From: Lytechinus variegatus
Taxonomy: Eukaryota; Echinodermata; Echinoidea; Temnopleuroida; Toxopneustidae
Length of the DNA stretch: 64,000 bases
Direction: 5' to 3'
NCBI RefSeq assembly: GCF_018143015.1
Contig: NC_054746.1
Span: 10,841,532 to 10,905,531, forward strand
Part shown: positions 18,301-28,620 of the stretch, piece after piece
Layout: every line of letters begins with the position of its first letter
Numbering within the stretch: position 1 is the first letter of the stretch
Translations under genes and position numbers: made by a program
Notes under the pieces: generated by a model
The model's database searches: none
What the model saw: only the letters and a program-made list of their open reading frames with translations
What the model was told of the DNA's origin: nothing

Positions 18301-19639
18301 AATGAGAACAGAAAAGAGTTTTTTTGTATACTTCCAGTTACATATATAATTAAAGTTTATCGAATTATAATGACAATAGATATTTAAGTGTTTCTCTCCC
18401 TTTCACAGTACAAAATATGTAATTAATTATCATCATGACCATGTAAATTTTGAAAGTCGAAGGTGATAACATAATTATAATAAACGATATAATTTGTTGA
18501 CGGATAACAACCTTCACATAATCCAGCAAATCAAGAAAATTGTTATTATACTCAACTAAGCAGCGTATGATGATGGTTAAAGATTTATCATCGTATAAAA
18601 TTTCCCCTTTTTTCAAATTTCACAGAAGGAAGCAAACGGAACATGATACTGTGGGGGCGGTTGCCCTTGACAGATTTGGAAACATCGCTTGTGGTACATC
18701 TACCGGGGGACTTACTGGTCAACGGGTTGGGAGGGTTGGAGACAGCCCTTTGATTGGTGAGATCTTGATTTATAAGAATTTCATTTGAGACTTATTATCA
18801 TAATGGAACACCTGCAAAGTTTGGAGTGAAATGCTATGCACCTTGTACCTCGGAACTTTATGGTAACTTTAATTTAAAGAATCATTTGGGTCATTTTTTA
18901 CCCCTATAAAGTTATATGTAAAAAGCTTTCATCGGATAAAAGAATGTCATGACTTCGGGCGTTGTACATGTTGTAAGAATCATGCTATTTGAATTTAAAA
19001 AAAATGAAAAACCTGAAAACATGTTTGGCGTAAGAGTTTAAAAATTAATTTTTAAAAAATCGTCTTTTTTAAATCAGGATGCGGTGCCTACTGTGACAAT
19101 GCTGTAGGAGGGGTATCAACCACGGGTATCGGTGAAGCTATAATGAGGATCGCAATGGCTGCTCGTATTATACTCTATATGGAACATGGTAAGGAAGTGT
19201 ACCCCTATATGCCCACTGTCTCCCCACCCCACTCCTCTCCTTCTCTCTGTTACACCCCAAAACAACGGTGTTGATTTATTTGAATCAGCACCGGTTTGGA
19301 ATCAATCCGATGCTGTTTTAATACTAATTGGTGTTGTATAAATACTTATATCTGGTGTTAGACCAAAACCAAACTGGTGTTGTTTAAGAAAACAGTTTTG
19401 AAAAGTATTTTTATATTTCCTCCATGTTTTCAGGAATGACAGGTGAGGCCGCTGCAAAGAAGGCCCTTGAGATGATGAAAGAACGGACCGGTTACAAATC
19501 CGGCGCCATTGTCCTCGGTGCAGATGGACAACCATCACCGGTCTTCACTACTTCCGGGTTGCCATGGGCTAGTGTGAAAAATGGGCGAATTTCGTATGGG
19601 GTCAGAAAGGGAGATATTTTGGACGGAGGGAGTATGTAA
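15171..19639 (+). CDS. ASRGL1: Isoaspartyl peptidase/L-asparaginase, complete six-exon gene
   Basis: Exons 15171-15366, 16535-16677, 17627-17784, 18626-18756, 19078-19188 and 19434-19639 join in frame (phases 1, 0, 2, 1, 1) to 314 aa, close to the usual size for this family. The enzyme is an N-terminal nucleophile hydrolase that cuts itself before a threonine, then hydrolyses L-asparagine and beta-aspartyl (isoaspartyl) dipeptides in the cytosol. Visible landmarks: the HGGAG loop (about 11-15), FNAGYGS (64-70), the nucleophile T174 in DTVGAVALD, the substrate-binding R202 and D205 in VGRVGDSP, and T225-G226 in VSTTGIG. All introns are GT-AG. Every catalytic residue I know of is present, so the enzyme should be active. 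There is no signal peptide. The start is the first in-frame ATG and matches the family N-terminus. Confidence 0.95.
15714..15985 (+). repeat. SINE with tRNA head and ATT tail (intron 1)
   Basis: The head GTGTTGTGGCTCATTGGATA gives an A-box and GGGTTCAAATCC a B-box. The body has CTCAACCCAGGTGTAGTAAATGGGTACC, then AAGCGCTATATAAATG and a (ATT)n tail. A diverged sister copy lies at 55690-55975 on the same strand. Confidence 0.85.
15995..16345 (-). repeat. SINE body, split by another SINE (intron 1)
   Basis: The outer parts (…CCCAATTGATCATGGGCCCGGCAG at 16025-16050 and GTGCAGCGCTCGATCGACGA to GGGTAGCAGCAACCCCCAT at 16261-16340) match the continuous SINE at 22190-22395. The middle is a foreign insertion. 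Confidence 0.75.
16047..16257 (-). repeat. Nested tRNA-like SINE
   Basis: The tRNA-like part is 16175-16249 on the minus strand. Its 7-bp acceptor-like ends GGTGCCG and CGGCACC still pair, with A-box TGGCCGAGTGGTC and B-box GGTTCGATCC (class II, Ser/Leu-like). The anticodon arm does not fold and a SINE body follows, so I call it a SINE, not a tRNA gene. Confidence 0.7.
16535..16677 (+). CDS. ASRGL1: ASRGL1 exon 2
   Basis: The acceptor TGTCCAG ends at 16534. Completes G66 and continues [20 protein letters not shown] to LARTVLEK (residue 113). The donor is AAG|GTGAGG at 16678, phase 0. The EMDA and SGAVS motifs are family-typical. Confidence 0.94.
17155..17575 (+). repeat. G-run repeat (intron 2)
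   Basis: G homopolymers near 17169 and 17517 frame text ending GGATCCGCCACTGAT. The same pattern (G-runs then GGATCTGCCAGTG) is at 62210-62412, so it is a dispersed repeat. Confidence 0.55.
17627..17784 (+). CDS. ASRGL1: ASRGL1 exon 3
   Basis: The acceptor AACTTAG ends at 17626. Residues 114-165 plus two bases of codon 166. This is the variable linker before the autocleavage site, rich in charged residues. I place the donor at GT|GTATGT (17785) because it alone gives phase 2 to match exon 4; the exon base before GT is unusual, so the last few residues are slightly less sure. Confidence 0.85.
18626..18756 (+). CDS. ASRGL1: ASRGL1 exon 4 (nucleophile exon)
   Basis: The acceptor TTTCACAG ends at 18625. 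Carries D173-T174, the autocleavage site and catalytic threonine, then VGAVALD and the R202/D205 substrate clamp. The donor is G|GTGAGA at 18757, phase 1. Confidence 0.95.
19078..19188 (+). CDS. ASRGL1: ASRGL1 exon 5
   Basis: The acceptor AAATCAG ends at 19077. Encodes [16 protein letters not shown], with the T225-G226 pair of the oxyanion/threonine network, then [14 protein letters not shown]. The donor is G|GTAAGG at 19189, phase 1. Confidence 0.94.
19434..19639 (+). CDS. ASRGL1: ASRGL1 exon 6 and stop
   Basis: The acceptor TGTTTTCAG ends at 19433. Encodes the C-terminal helix and strands ([20 protein letters not shown] to GDILDGGSM) and ends in TAA at 19637-19639. The C-terminal LPWA..K.GR..YG pattern matches the family. 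Confidence 0.94.
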
Positions 19640-22185
19640 ATAGGTTATAAACCACGCAGTATGACAATTGATGTAGGAAACTATTGTTTGTTTTAACATA
19701 TAGGCGACGGATTTGTAATATTTTTGATCCATCGAGAGAAGGGGGGGTGGGGTGTTCTTTTCCTCGGATCATCACCGATGGTTAAAGCTCCCCAGGAGTA
19801 GCTTTGACTTCCAGCATCCATATTTAACTACAAAGATACTTAGATGACTTCGTCGTTTTTAATCATGATTATCGATATTATTACAGCTGTTCTTCTGTTT
19901 GGTTAAAGTTAATAATTGATAATTTTTTTGTCATCCATTCTGCTCATGCAAGATGATTACGCTATTCAACATGAGTTTTGGTTTGTCATATTTTCTATGT
20001 GCTCACGATGACGACAAGTGATTTTATGTTCAACGATGTATACTTCTGATATATTGTCAAGCTATCTTTGTTATATTTGTGTTATCAAAATACATTGTTA
20101 TGCAGAGGAAAAATCAATCAATCAAATCATACATGGAAAGGAGTATAGTATACCACAAACATGAGAAAATTACAGGAGCATGATAAAGTATCAGCCTGCA
20201 TGCTATAGGCGAATGACATAAAAGTATCAACGGTATTATGAGTAAGTGATATTTCAGGTTCTGGTATATGGTAAACTGATACAATACATGAAATATTGAT
20301 AAGATGCATTAACCGACACAAAATGGGCTTGATAAGATATTAATACGATCTACTCTAGATGTGAACCGACTATTTGGATTAAGGTGAAGGTCATAGTGGA
20401 GACGTTTTTACCAGAGATCGTTTATGATCGAATTACAATGATAGGACTAAACAATCAAAGTTTTCGCCAGACCACAAACAAGTTAAAATTGAATTAAGAA
20501 ATAATCTGAAAGACAGTTATGAAAACATAACAGTGTAAATGAAATTTTATGATAATTCTGACATAATCCTTTGTCAAGGAATGATGACGTTTACTGAGCG
20601 TCAATATCAAAACAATTGCAAAACGCATCAAATAGAGCAGCATGCATCTCTGCCTTATTTTTTTTTAAATTATAGCCGACGTAGAAAACTCTCTTTAAAA
20701 TGAGTACTGGTTTAGTCGACTGAAGGCTAGAACTTAACTTTTTTTAATTGAGGCTTCATTTGGGCTGAAAGCTTTATTGTGTCACTGTTGTTCATGTAAT
20801 TGTTTTCAAGATATTGTTTCAAAATGACTTACGCCATTTCCTGTTAAATCAGTGCATGGTATTCGTTATTGCAACGATAGGAATTTTATTATGTGAATTA
20901 TGAACGCTTACAGATGGGTCCTGGTTATCCATTAGTATCGACAACATACATCGCCGATCTATAAGTTTTCGATTTTGAAAAGCCGGACCTAATTTCTGAC
21001 GATGCTGAGTTTTAGAATTAAATGCCGAATTATAGTAGTTGGTCTCCTTACAGATTTTATATTTGTAATATTATATATCTTATTATACATACTATTGTTC
21101 ATTACATTTCTTATTCATTTTATACCCATTTGAATTGTCTTTTGTAATTATTTACTGTGTTACATTTTGCTATGCTTAATATCGCACAAGTTTTTATATT
21201 ATGCTGTAGTCTGATTTCTTTCCCCTTTTTTCCGAGACCCCCCATCAATTTCAAGCTCCAAGCTTAAGAGGGCGGTCTCCCACATTTCGAATGTATTATG
21301 TCGATATTCTTTCTGCTCATATTTATCATCTATTAATAGAAAGAAGATCAAATTTTCAAGTAAAGTTATATTTTGATTAGAATAATGTTATATATGTTAA
21401 TCATTATGTTGTTTGCTTATTGTTATGCAATGTTGAAAATGATCATTCTTGTGTATACTTTTGTTATTGGAATGTGGTGATAAAAATGAATAGAATTATA
21501 TATTTGTAAAATACAAGGATTGATTGAAAATGAACACAAATAAAAAAGACGGTCTTCGCGAACACAACCCTTTGATACTTTTGTGTATTTACTGCCTTCT
21601 GTTTTTTTTTATTGCAAATTTCATTATAATTAATACATTGGGACCGAGATTAACTTATTTAATATAAAGAACAATTTTCTTTAAAAAATGAAAATGATGA
21701 AATGTACTAGTATTCAATTACCGTGAACCATTCAAAATGGAATATGATGAGAATTATTTTACATGACAACGGGGAGCTGCTAGCATGTGACGATAGAATA
21801 TTACAGCTTTGAAAATTCATCATTATCGACCTCTCTCTTTTGTTTACATTCGATGTCTTTGTTTTGTCTTATCTTCATTTTGCTATTATTTATTATTTCA
21901 TGTTGTATTGCTTTTAAATGGAACCGAATTTATTTTGGAAGAGGAGTGGAACTCCCTTTTGAAATTGATGAAATCTGTCTGTTTTTTTAAATACTGTAAC
22001 AAATCAGCTGCTCGAAGAGTTATATTGTTTTTTAAGAAAAACGTAGTCCTGAATTTAAAAGCACTTTTTAGTTTTATTTTATTACAAACAAAGATTGTGT
22101 ATTTCACTTGGCCTAAATAAATTTAACGAACTGATAATGAAAAATCCATAATTTATTGTTCGAAATAGACATGAAATGAAATACT
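19640..22185. other. Spacer 3' of the asparaginase gene, no gene found
   Basis: AT-rich DNA with short chance frames only. A hexamer AATAAA at about 21539 is the first obvious poly(A)-like signal after the stop codon, but it is 1.9 kb away and may be unrelated. Confidence 0.4.
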
Positions 22186-22189
22186 CCGA

Positions 22190-22395
22190 AAATTTGCTTT
22201 GCCCAATTGATCCTGGGCCCGGCAGCCACCGTGCAGCGCCAGATTGACGAGGCTCTATCCCTTTAATTGTTGAACACCAAACAGGGTAGCAGCAACTCCC
22301 ATCTTTTAACGTCTTTTGGTCTGACGCGGCCGGGGTTTGAACCCCCGACCTCCCGGTTGTGAGACGGACGCTCTACCAACTGAGCCAACACACCG
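22190..22395 (-). repeat. tRNA-headed SINE, continuous copy
   Basis: Minus strand: TTGGCTCAGTTGGTAGAGCG (A-box) and GGGGTTCAAACCCC (B-box) form a tRNA-like head at about 22318-22392. The body (GGTAGCAG, then the CCCAATTGATCCTGGGCCCG end) is the one found split at 15995-16345. Confidence 0.8.
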
Positions 22396-22424
22396 GATAG
22401 AAACGCGAGCTGATTACCATTTAA

Positions 22425-22985
22425 AGGACAAGTCCACCCCAACATAATGTTGATTTGAATAAAGAGAGATAAATCCAACAAAGATAACACTGACAATTTT
22501 ATCCAAATCGGATGTAAAATAAGAAAGTTATGACATTTTGGAGTTCGCTTGATTTTACCAAATAATGCACATTCTGGTATGTAAGTGAGGAAACTGATGA
22601 CATCACTCACTATTTCTTTTGTATTTATTATATTGAATATGAAATATTTAAATTGTCCTGTGAAACAAAGTTTTATTTCTCCCCTGAACAAGTGGCATTA
22701 CCATTGTCTAACATTTTATGGTGCAGTCCAGTTGGTCCTTATTTTCAAATCGTTAAAAATTGAAATATTGTATAATTCAAACAATAAAGATAAAAATAAA
22801 ATCGTGATTGAGGGACGTCATCAATTCTATCGTCATATTTTTCTTTATTATCATTATTGTTATTACTATATTATTATTATAATTATTATTATTTTTTTTT
22901 TTGGGGGGGCTAAATATTATGCATATAACTGTTCTGTGAAAAATAAGCGAAACTTGAAAATGTCATAACATTCTTATTTATGAAA
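22425..22985. mobile_element. TTTAAAGGACAAGTCC-type palindromic MITE, damaged right end
   Basis: The left end TTTAAAGGACAAGTCCACCCC is followed by GATAACACTGACAATTTTATCC and AAGAAAGTTATGACATTTT. An inverted, degraded right arm (AACTTGAAAATGTCATAAC near 22955) is interrupted by an (ATT)n and G-run. CTGATGACATCACTCAC lies in the left arm. A half copy is at 46445-46800. Confidence 0.65.
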
Positions 22986-23454
22986 AAGGATGCGTATATC
23001 GTAGGCCTTTATCCAGGCAAGGGCCGCAGAAACGTTTTGTTTGTGGGGGGGGGGGTAACCATGCAAAAGGAAAAAAGCCTAGGGTGATCAATGGAGACAT
23101 TCGACGCGGTATATCATTATATTGATTATTTTACAGCTAACCTCGATATGCATTTGATGGGGGGGGGGGGGGTCCAACTCCCACACCGACTACAGCTATA
23201 CTTTCCATCGCTGTCGGGGTTTAAAGGAGGTTTCAGTGGTATAGAATCATGCAGTCAACAGTATGAGAACTCTTTGCCCTATAATCTTTTTTTTTTATCT
23301 TTCTCTTTCATTTATCCGTCCTGGGATTCGAACTTCATTTTCTTTATATTCTTCTCATTTCCTTCCACGTCTCTATCTTTTTGTCGTCGGAGTCAGGGAC
23401 GGCTCTCTCCGATATGCCTTTTACGGGGAAATCGGCTAAAGCTATACTGATTGA

Positions 23455-24110
23455 CAAACCATGGGTCAAGGCATGGGGGGGGGGACAGCAAAGTTTTTGA
23501 CCGTGTCATAATATAAGGATATTATCTCACTAATAAAATAAAGTATGGGCTGAACGTTTTTGACCCTAAACAGGGATATTTTAAGGACTATTTTTCAGGA
23601 ATTTATGAAGAGCATACATAACTCACCTTAATCATCTAATGCGAGCCCCAAGCGCGAGCTATCTTTATATTTGAAGAATTGATAATTTTCATTATACATA
23701 CCCCATTAATATTACGGGCGCGAAGCGCGAACTGATTTTTTCAAGCATTCAGACCCGAAGAGGGGCATTCTATGGCTTGTTGGTAAAATTCATTAAGACC
23801 ATACATTATTTACAAACCAAAATGCGAGCGCGAAGCGCGAGATTATTTTTTTGATATGCAGACCAGAAAAAAGGGTTATGAGTTTATTGTGAGCAGACAT
23901 ATCTCACCAATTTTCTAAAGCGAACCTAATGTTTTATATTCAGACCTTAAAAGGGGGCAATCACTTTTTGTAGTCACTGCATTATCATAAAATGATGTAA
24001 GGTCGAAGTGCGAGGTAATATATCAGGTGTTTATTGACTTGAAAGCGGAATGTTTTAGTACCATTTAATCCCATTGAACTTGATTATTTATCTCATTAAA
24101 CAGACAGTGC
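23455..24110 (+). repeat. GC-palindrome tandem repeat, copy 2
   Basis: Starts CCATGGGTCAAGGCATGG plus a G-run like the copy at 6890. Cores lie at about 23641, 23716, 23824 and 23930, in the same unit order, and the right flank is TCTCATTAAACAGACAGTGC. It lacks the LINE that splits copy 1. Confidence 0.78.
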
Positions 24111-24479
24111 AGGTGAAAAGATCATTTTGTTTGTTAATTTCCCCCTGGCCTGACGCCCACCCTGCCCTACCACAGCGACGAGGTGCCATGAAATGGAGTC
24201 ATGCACAGGAAAGGAACATGGTAAACAACGGGCCACTTATCAAATGAATGCAAGCCCTCTTATATGAAATAGCAAATATTATTGCCATTTTAGGGAGGGT
24301 GAGATGCAGTAGCGTACCTAGGATTTTCAACAGGGAGGGGGGGATCGTCCGCTCAAAAATTTGTCAAGCCGAAAAAAAAGGTCTTCAACAGGATATAAAG
24401 GACATTTTACACCAGAAAAAAAAATGACAAGCAAAAAAAAAAAGGCCTTCAACTTCGTCAGGTAGTGAAAGCACCATTT

Positions 24480-24905
24480 TGATGTTGACCGGGGCGCCGA
24501 TTTGATGTTCGAACTAGGGTGCGCCGAATCGGTGTTCGAATTAGGGGGCGCCAAATTGATGTTCGAAGTAGGGGGAGGGGGCGAATTGATGTTCGAGCTA
24601 AAGGCTCTGAATTGATGTTTGAATTAGTAGGGGGAGGGGCACCGAAACGATGTTGGTACTAGGGGGCGCCGAATATGATGCCAAATTGGTGTTCAAACTA
24701 TAGGTGCATGGCAAATTGATGTTTTAATTACGGCCGAGGCATCAAATTAATGTTTGTAATATAGGGCGCGGTGAATTGATGTCCAAACTAAGGGACGAGC
24801 CATTGATGTTCAAACTCGGGGGCGCCGAATTGATGTTCGAACAAGCTGGGGGCCAAATTGATGTTTAACTATATAGGGGCTCCAAATTAATGTTTGAACC
24901 ATGGG
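24480..24905 (+). repeat. Minisatellite, about 35-bp units
   Basis: About a dozen diverged units of the type GGGGCGCCGAATTGATGTTCGAACTA run head to tail. AATTGATGTT is the most constant core. Confidence 0.85.
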
Positions 24906-25587
24906 CGGCGGAGTAGAGGATTATCTTTTGTGTTTGGGGGGACGCAACAATAGATATCCCCCATGAAAAAAAAAATCATTTGCTCTGCCGTCCATGATGG
25001 GACCTATTATGGCCATGTATGTGCATATGCCATTCTGGGTTGGATTATGATCCATAGCTAAAGGGAATATGGGCATGAATAGCTGGTACGTCCAGCTGTA
25101 CGATACAGGATTTTCATTCTTGCCATCACTCATTAACAGACCAGTTCGTAGTTACTTCATGGACAATTTTGGTCAAATGACCTTTCATTTCTTTCATCAT
25201 GATAGGCAGATTTCAAAGCAAGATATTACGTAAGCTTGCCTTACATAGCAGGATGAAGAAATGGAATTGACCATAGAATAGCACACAAATGAACACTTAT
25301 TGAAGGCATTTGTTGCATTCCTACTTTGAATGCATATCTTAGCATGTTGCACAATGTACTTTGCAAACTGTGAAATACCAGTCGTTCGTGGAAGCATTGT
25401 TGTTTTTTGTGGATATAAATGAAAACGACAATTCAAAAGAATATATGAATAATCAAGACATCAAAGTTGGTGCTCATCTCATTAGATTTTAAAGCACCAT
25501 GTCATTTTAGTACAAATGACCTTCTTCTGATCATGCGTAGAATCTTTTGATCATGCGCAGAAAGTAACTACGAGCTGGCTTACTTCA
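24906..25587. other. Spacer, nothing recognised
   Basis: No gene or clear repeat. Two near-identical phrases, GATCATGCGTAGAA and GATCATGCGCAGAA, sit side by side near 25530-25562. Confidence 0.4.
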
Positions 25588-25595
25588 CTGGTACC

Positions 25596-26144
25596 CCCGG
25601 GGGGGGGGGGGCACTTACATTGACGAGTGGATACCATGCGAGACCAAAAAAACACGTAAAAAGGATGTCCTTTTCACGATAGGGCACGTTACGTACGTAA
25701 CGTGATAAGGGTGTCAAAAACACAAAAATCATGAAAAAGGGTATCTATTTCGCTAGGAAAATTACGTGTTTAGGGTCGAATTTGCGGGGATGATAAAACA
25801 AAATTAAAATGTTTTATAAAGGATGTCCTTTTTGCCCCAACACTACGTGTTTAGAGTCCTATTTGCGCGAGGTGTAGAAGGTGGGGTCGTACTAAACCAA
25901 ATAAGGTAAAGCCGAAGAACCCGTAACAATAAAACATTCCTGTACTTGTTTAGGGGTTCATTTCAGGGAATATTTGCCAAGAGTATCGTTTTGTTTCCAA
26001 TACTTGTTAAGGGTAGGGTTTCAAAACAATACTTGTTAAGGGGTGCATTTTCAGAATATGGAAATTACGTGTTAAGGGTGCTTTTCGAGACCCCATGGTC
26101 GCGCATGGTATCCACTCGTGAATGGAAGTGCCCCCCCCCCCGGG
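25596..26144. mobile_element. hAT-like MITE, copy 1, 8-bp target duplication
   Basis: CCCGGGGG...CCCCGGG ends with inverted CACTTNCATTNACGAGTGGATACCATGCG inside. Flanked by CTGGTACC at 25588-25595 and 26145-26152. No transposase frame. Holds a perfect 20-bp palindrome at 25685-25704. The 8-bp duplication suggests the hAT superfamily, though the ends are G-runs and not the common CAGNG. Confidence 0.88.
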
Positions 26145-26152
26145 CTGGTACC

Positions 26153-26839
26153 CTTTGTAACGAGGAATTATGTTAAAATTTCTTTTGATTGTCTAAATAA
26201 AACTGAATAAAGAGACTCCAGAGCCAGCTATTTGACTCTGAATTTATACACCACCTATAGAACACTTAGGTCGGCCGCAGGCGAGTAGCCGGGGGTCTTT
26301 GGCGGCGTTCGCCCCCCAAAAAAGCCCGCCCGCCCCCCAAAAAAGAAAAAAAGGGAGGAGAAAAAGAAAAAGCTAAGAGAGAAAAGGGTATAGGTTTATT
26401 GTTTTTTCTTTTCTTTCTTTTTTGTCAAAATAATAGAAACCAAAACCAGAAGTTCTTCTCTCTCTTCACAATTTTGCTTCCGTGCTCCGCGCGGGAAAAA
26501 TTAATATCAAAATTGCCTTTCCCCATTGTTTCCCCACACCTCTTTTTTACTCGGTCTTTACTCTTTCCGGCTTTAGGAATCGTATATTTTTGCCAGCTTC
26601 ATAAAGTAAACATGAGTGTAAGAACTATGAAAAGTATTTTTTTAATTGCATTGACACTTGCATTGTTAATGAATATGTAATGTTTGATTCTTACTTTATT
26701 CTTTGTCTGAGATGCAACCACATTTCCCGCTTTTCTACACGCACAGAGAACTTTAAGTTTAAGCGTCTATTAAGAACTGTACTACCATTATTATTTATGC
26801 ATATTTATGCTTAACCAAAGCCCTTTGCTGAAAACCTTG
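26153..26839 (-). repeat. Spacer with inverted copy of GC-core repeat
   Basis: 26300-26560 holds purine tracts and CTTCCGTGCTCCGCGCGGG. Inverted, this resembles 11500-11570. A frame of about 93 codons here is repeat-derived and is not called. Confidence 0.5.
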
Positions 26840-28620
26840 CAATTAGCTGAAACTTCATGACTACATAAAACATACTGCTTCAGTAAAACCTAATGTATAA
26901 ACAAATATTATTCGTAAACAAAAACCTCATGCTCAAAACCTTATCCTAAAAAATCCTGTGATAAAACTTTATGCATTAACGAAAAACCTTGGCTTAAAAA
27001 CCTTATACTTGACCGAGCCTTGTGCTAAAAGACCTTAAACTTGACCAAAAACATATGCTAAAAACTTTATCATTGCCCAAAACATTGTCTAAAAACCTTA
27101 TACTTGACCACAACCTTATGTTAAAAGCATTATGCTTGACCAAAACCCTATGCTAAAAACCTTATCCTTGACCAAGACATTGTGCAATAACATCATGCTT
27201 GACCAAACCTTCAGCTCACAAACCTTATATTTCACCCAAACTTGATGCTAAAAAAACCTTGTGCCCAACCAAAGCCTTATGCTTGACTAAAGACTTATGG
27301 TTAAAAATCTTACACTAAACCAAAACATTATGCCTAACCCAAACTTGATGCTAAAAACATTGTGCCCGACCAACCTTATGCTTAAAAACCTTATACTTAA
27401 CCAAAACCTTATGCTTAAAAACCTTATACTTAACCAAAACCTTATGCTTAAAAACCTTATGCTTAACCAAAACCTTATGCTTAAAAACCTTATACTTAAC
27501 CAAAACCTTATGCTTAAAAACCTTATACTTAACCAAAACCTTATGCTTAAAAACCTTATACTTAACCAAAACCTTATGCTTAAAAACCTTATACTTAACC
27601 AAAACCTTATGCTTAAAAACCTTATACTTAACCAAAACCTTATGCTTAAAAACCTTATACTTAACCAAAACCTTATGCTTAAAAACCTTATACTTAACCA
27701 AAACCTTATGCTTAAACCTTTTGCTTGACCACAACCTTGTGCCCGAAAACCCTTGTAACCAAAACCTTATGGTTAAAAACTTATGCTTGACCAAAACCTT
27801 ACGCTCAAAAAGCTTATATTCGACCAAAACTATATGCTAAAAATACATAATGCCTGACCAAAACCTTATACTTAAAAACCTCTTGCTTGACTTAAATCCT
27901 TCTTCTTAACTTAACCTATTGCTTAAACAATGTATGCTTAATCAAAACCTTATGCTTACATCCTTATGCTCAAATCATTTTGCTAGACCAAAACCTTGAT
28001 GCCAGAAAACCTTGTAACCAAAACCTTATGCTTAAAAAACTAATGCTTGACCAAACCTTACACTAAAAAACCTTGTCCCCGAAAACCCTTGTAACCAAAA
28101 CCTTATGCTTAAAAACTTATGCTTGACCAAAACCTTACGCTCAAAAAGCTTATATTCGACCAAAACTATATGCTAAAAATACATAATGCCTAACCAAAAC
28201 CTTATGCTTAAAAACCTCTTGCTTGACTTAAATCTTTCTTCTTAACTTAACCTATTGCTTAAACAACGTATGCTTAATCAAAACCTTATGCTTAAATCCT
28301 TATGCTCAAAACATTTTGCTTGACCAAAACCTTGATGCCAGAAAACCTTGTAACCAAAACCTTATGCTTAAAAAGCTAATGCTTGACCAAACCTTACGCT
28401 AAAAAACCTCATATTCAACCAAAACTTTATGCTAAAAAACCTTATGCCCAACCAAAACCTTTTGCTTATAAACCTCTTGCTTAAAACCTTGTGCTTAAAT
28501 CCTTCTACTTAACTTACCAAAACCTATTGCTTACACACCGTATGCTTAAAATCTTAAACTTCCCTAAAAACTTATGCTTAAAAATCCTTTAAAAACAAGA
28601 CCTTTTCAGCTTAAGCGCTT
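26840..28620 (+). repeat. 1.8-kb minisatellite of CCTTATGCTTAAAAA units
   Basis: The basic unit is 16-17 bp (ACCAAAACCTTATGCTTAAAA, variable). At 27383-27715 it is a clean 33-bp dimer in about 10 copies; because 33 is a multiple of three, both strands show long fake frames (LMLKNLILNQN repeats on +, a FKHKVLVKYKV pattern on -). A higher-order duplication of 336 bp is also visible: 27742 onward repeats at 28078 onward with few changes. Confidence 0.92.

Noticed and set aside
21787..22120. Overlapping frames of 67 and 103 codons
   Set aside because: AT-rich, F/I/L-dominated, two frames equally open, no homology or splice support.
26399..26680. Frame of 93 hydrophobic codons resembling a membrane peptide
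   Set aside because: It overlaps T-rich sequence and an inverted copy of a dispersed repeat; hydrophobicity comes from T-richness.
27297..27827. Open frames of 143 codons (+) and 158 codons (-) with 11-residue repeats
   Set aside because: They follow from the 33-bp minisatellite; frames on both strands are equally long and no splice or start context supports them.
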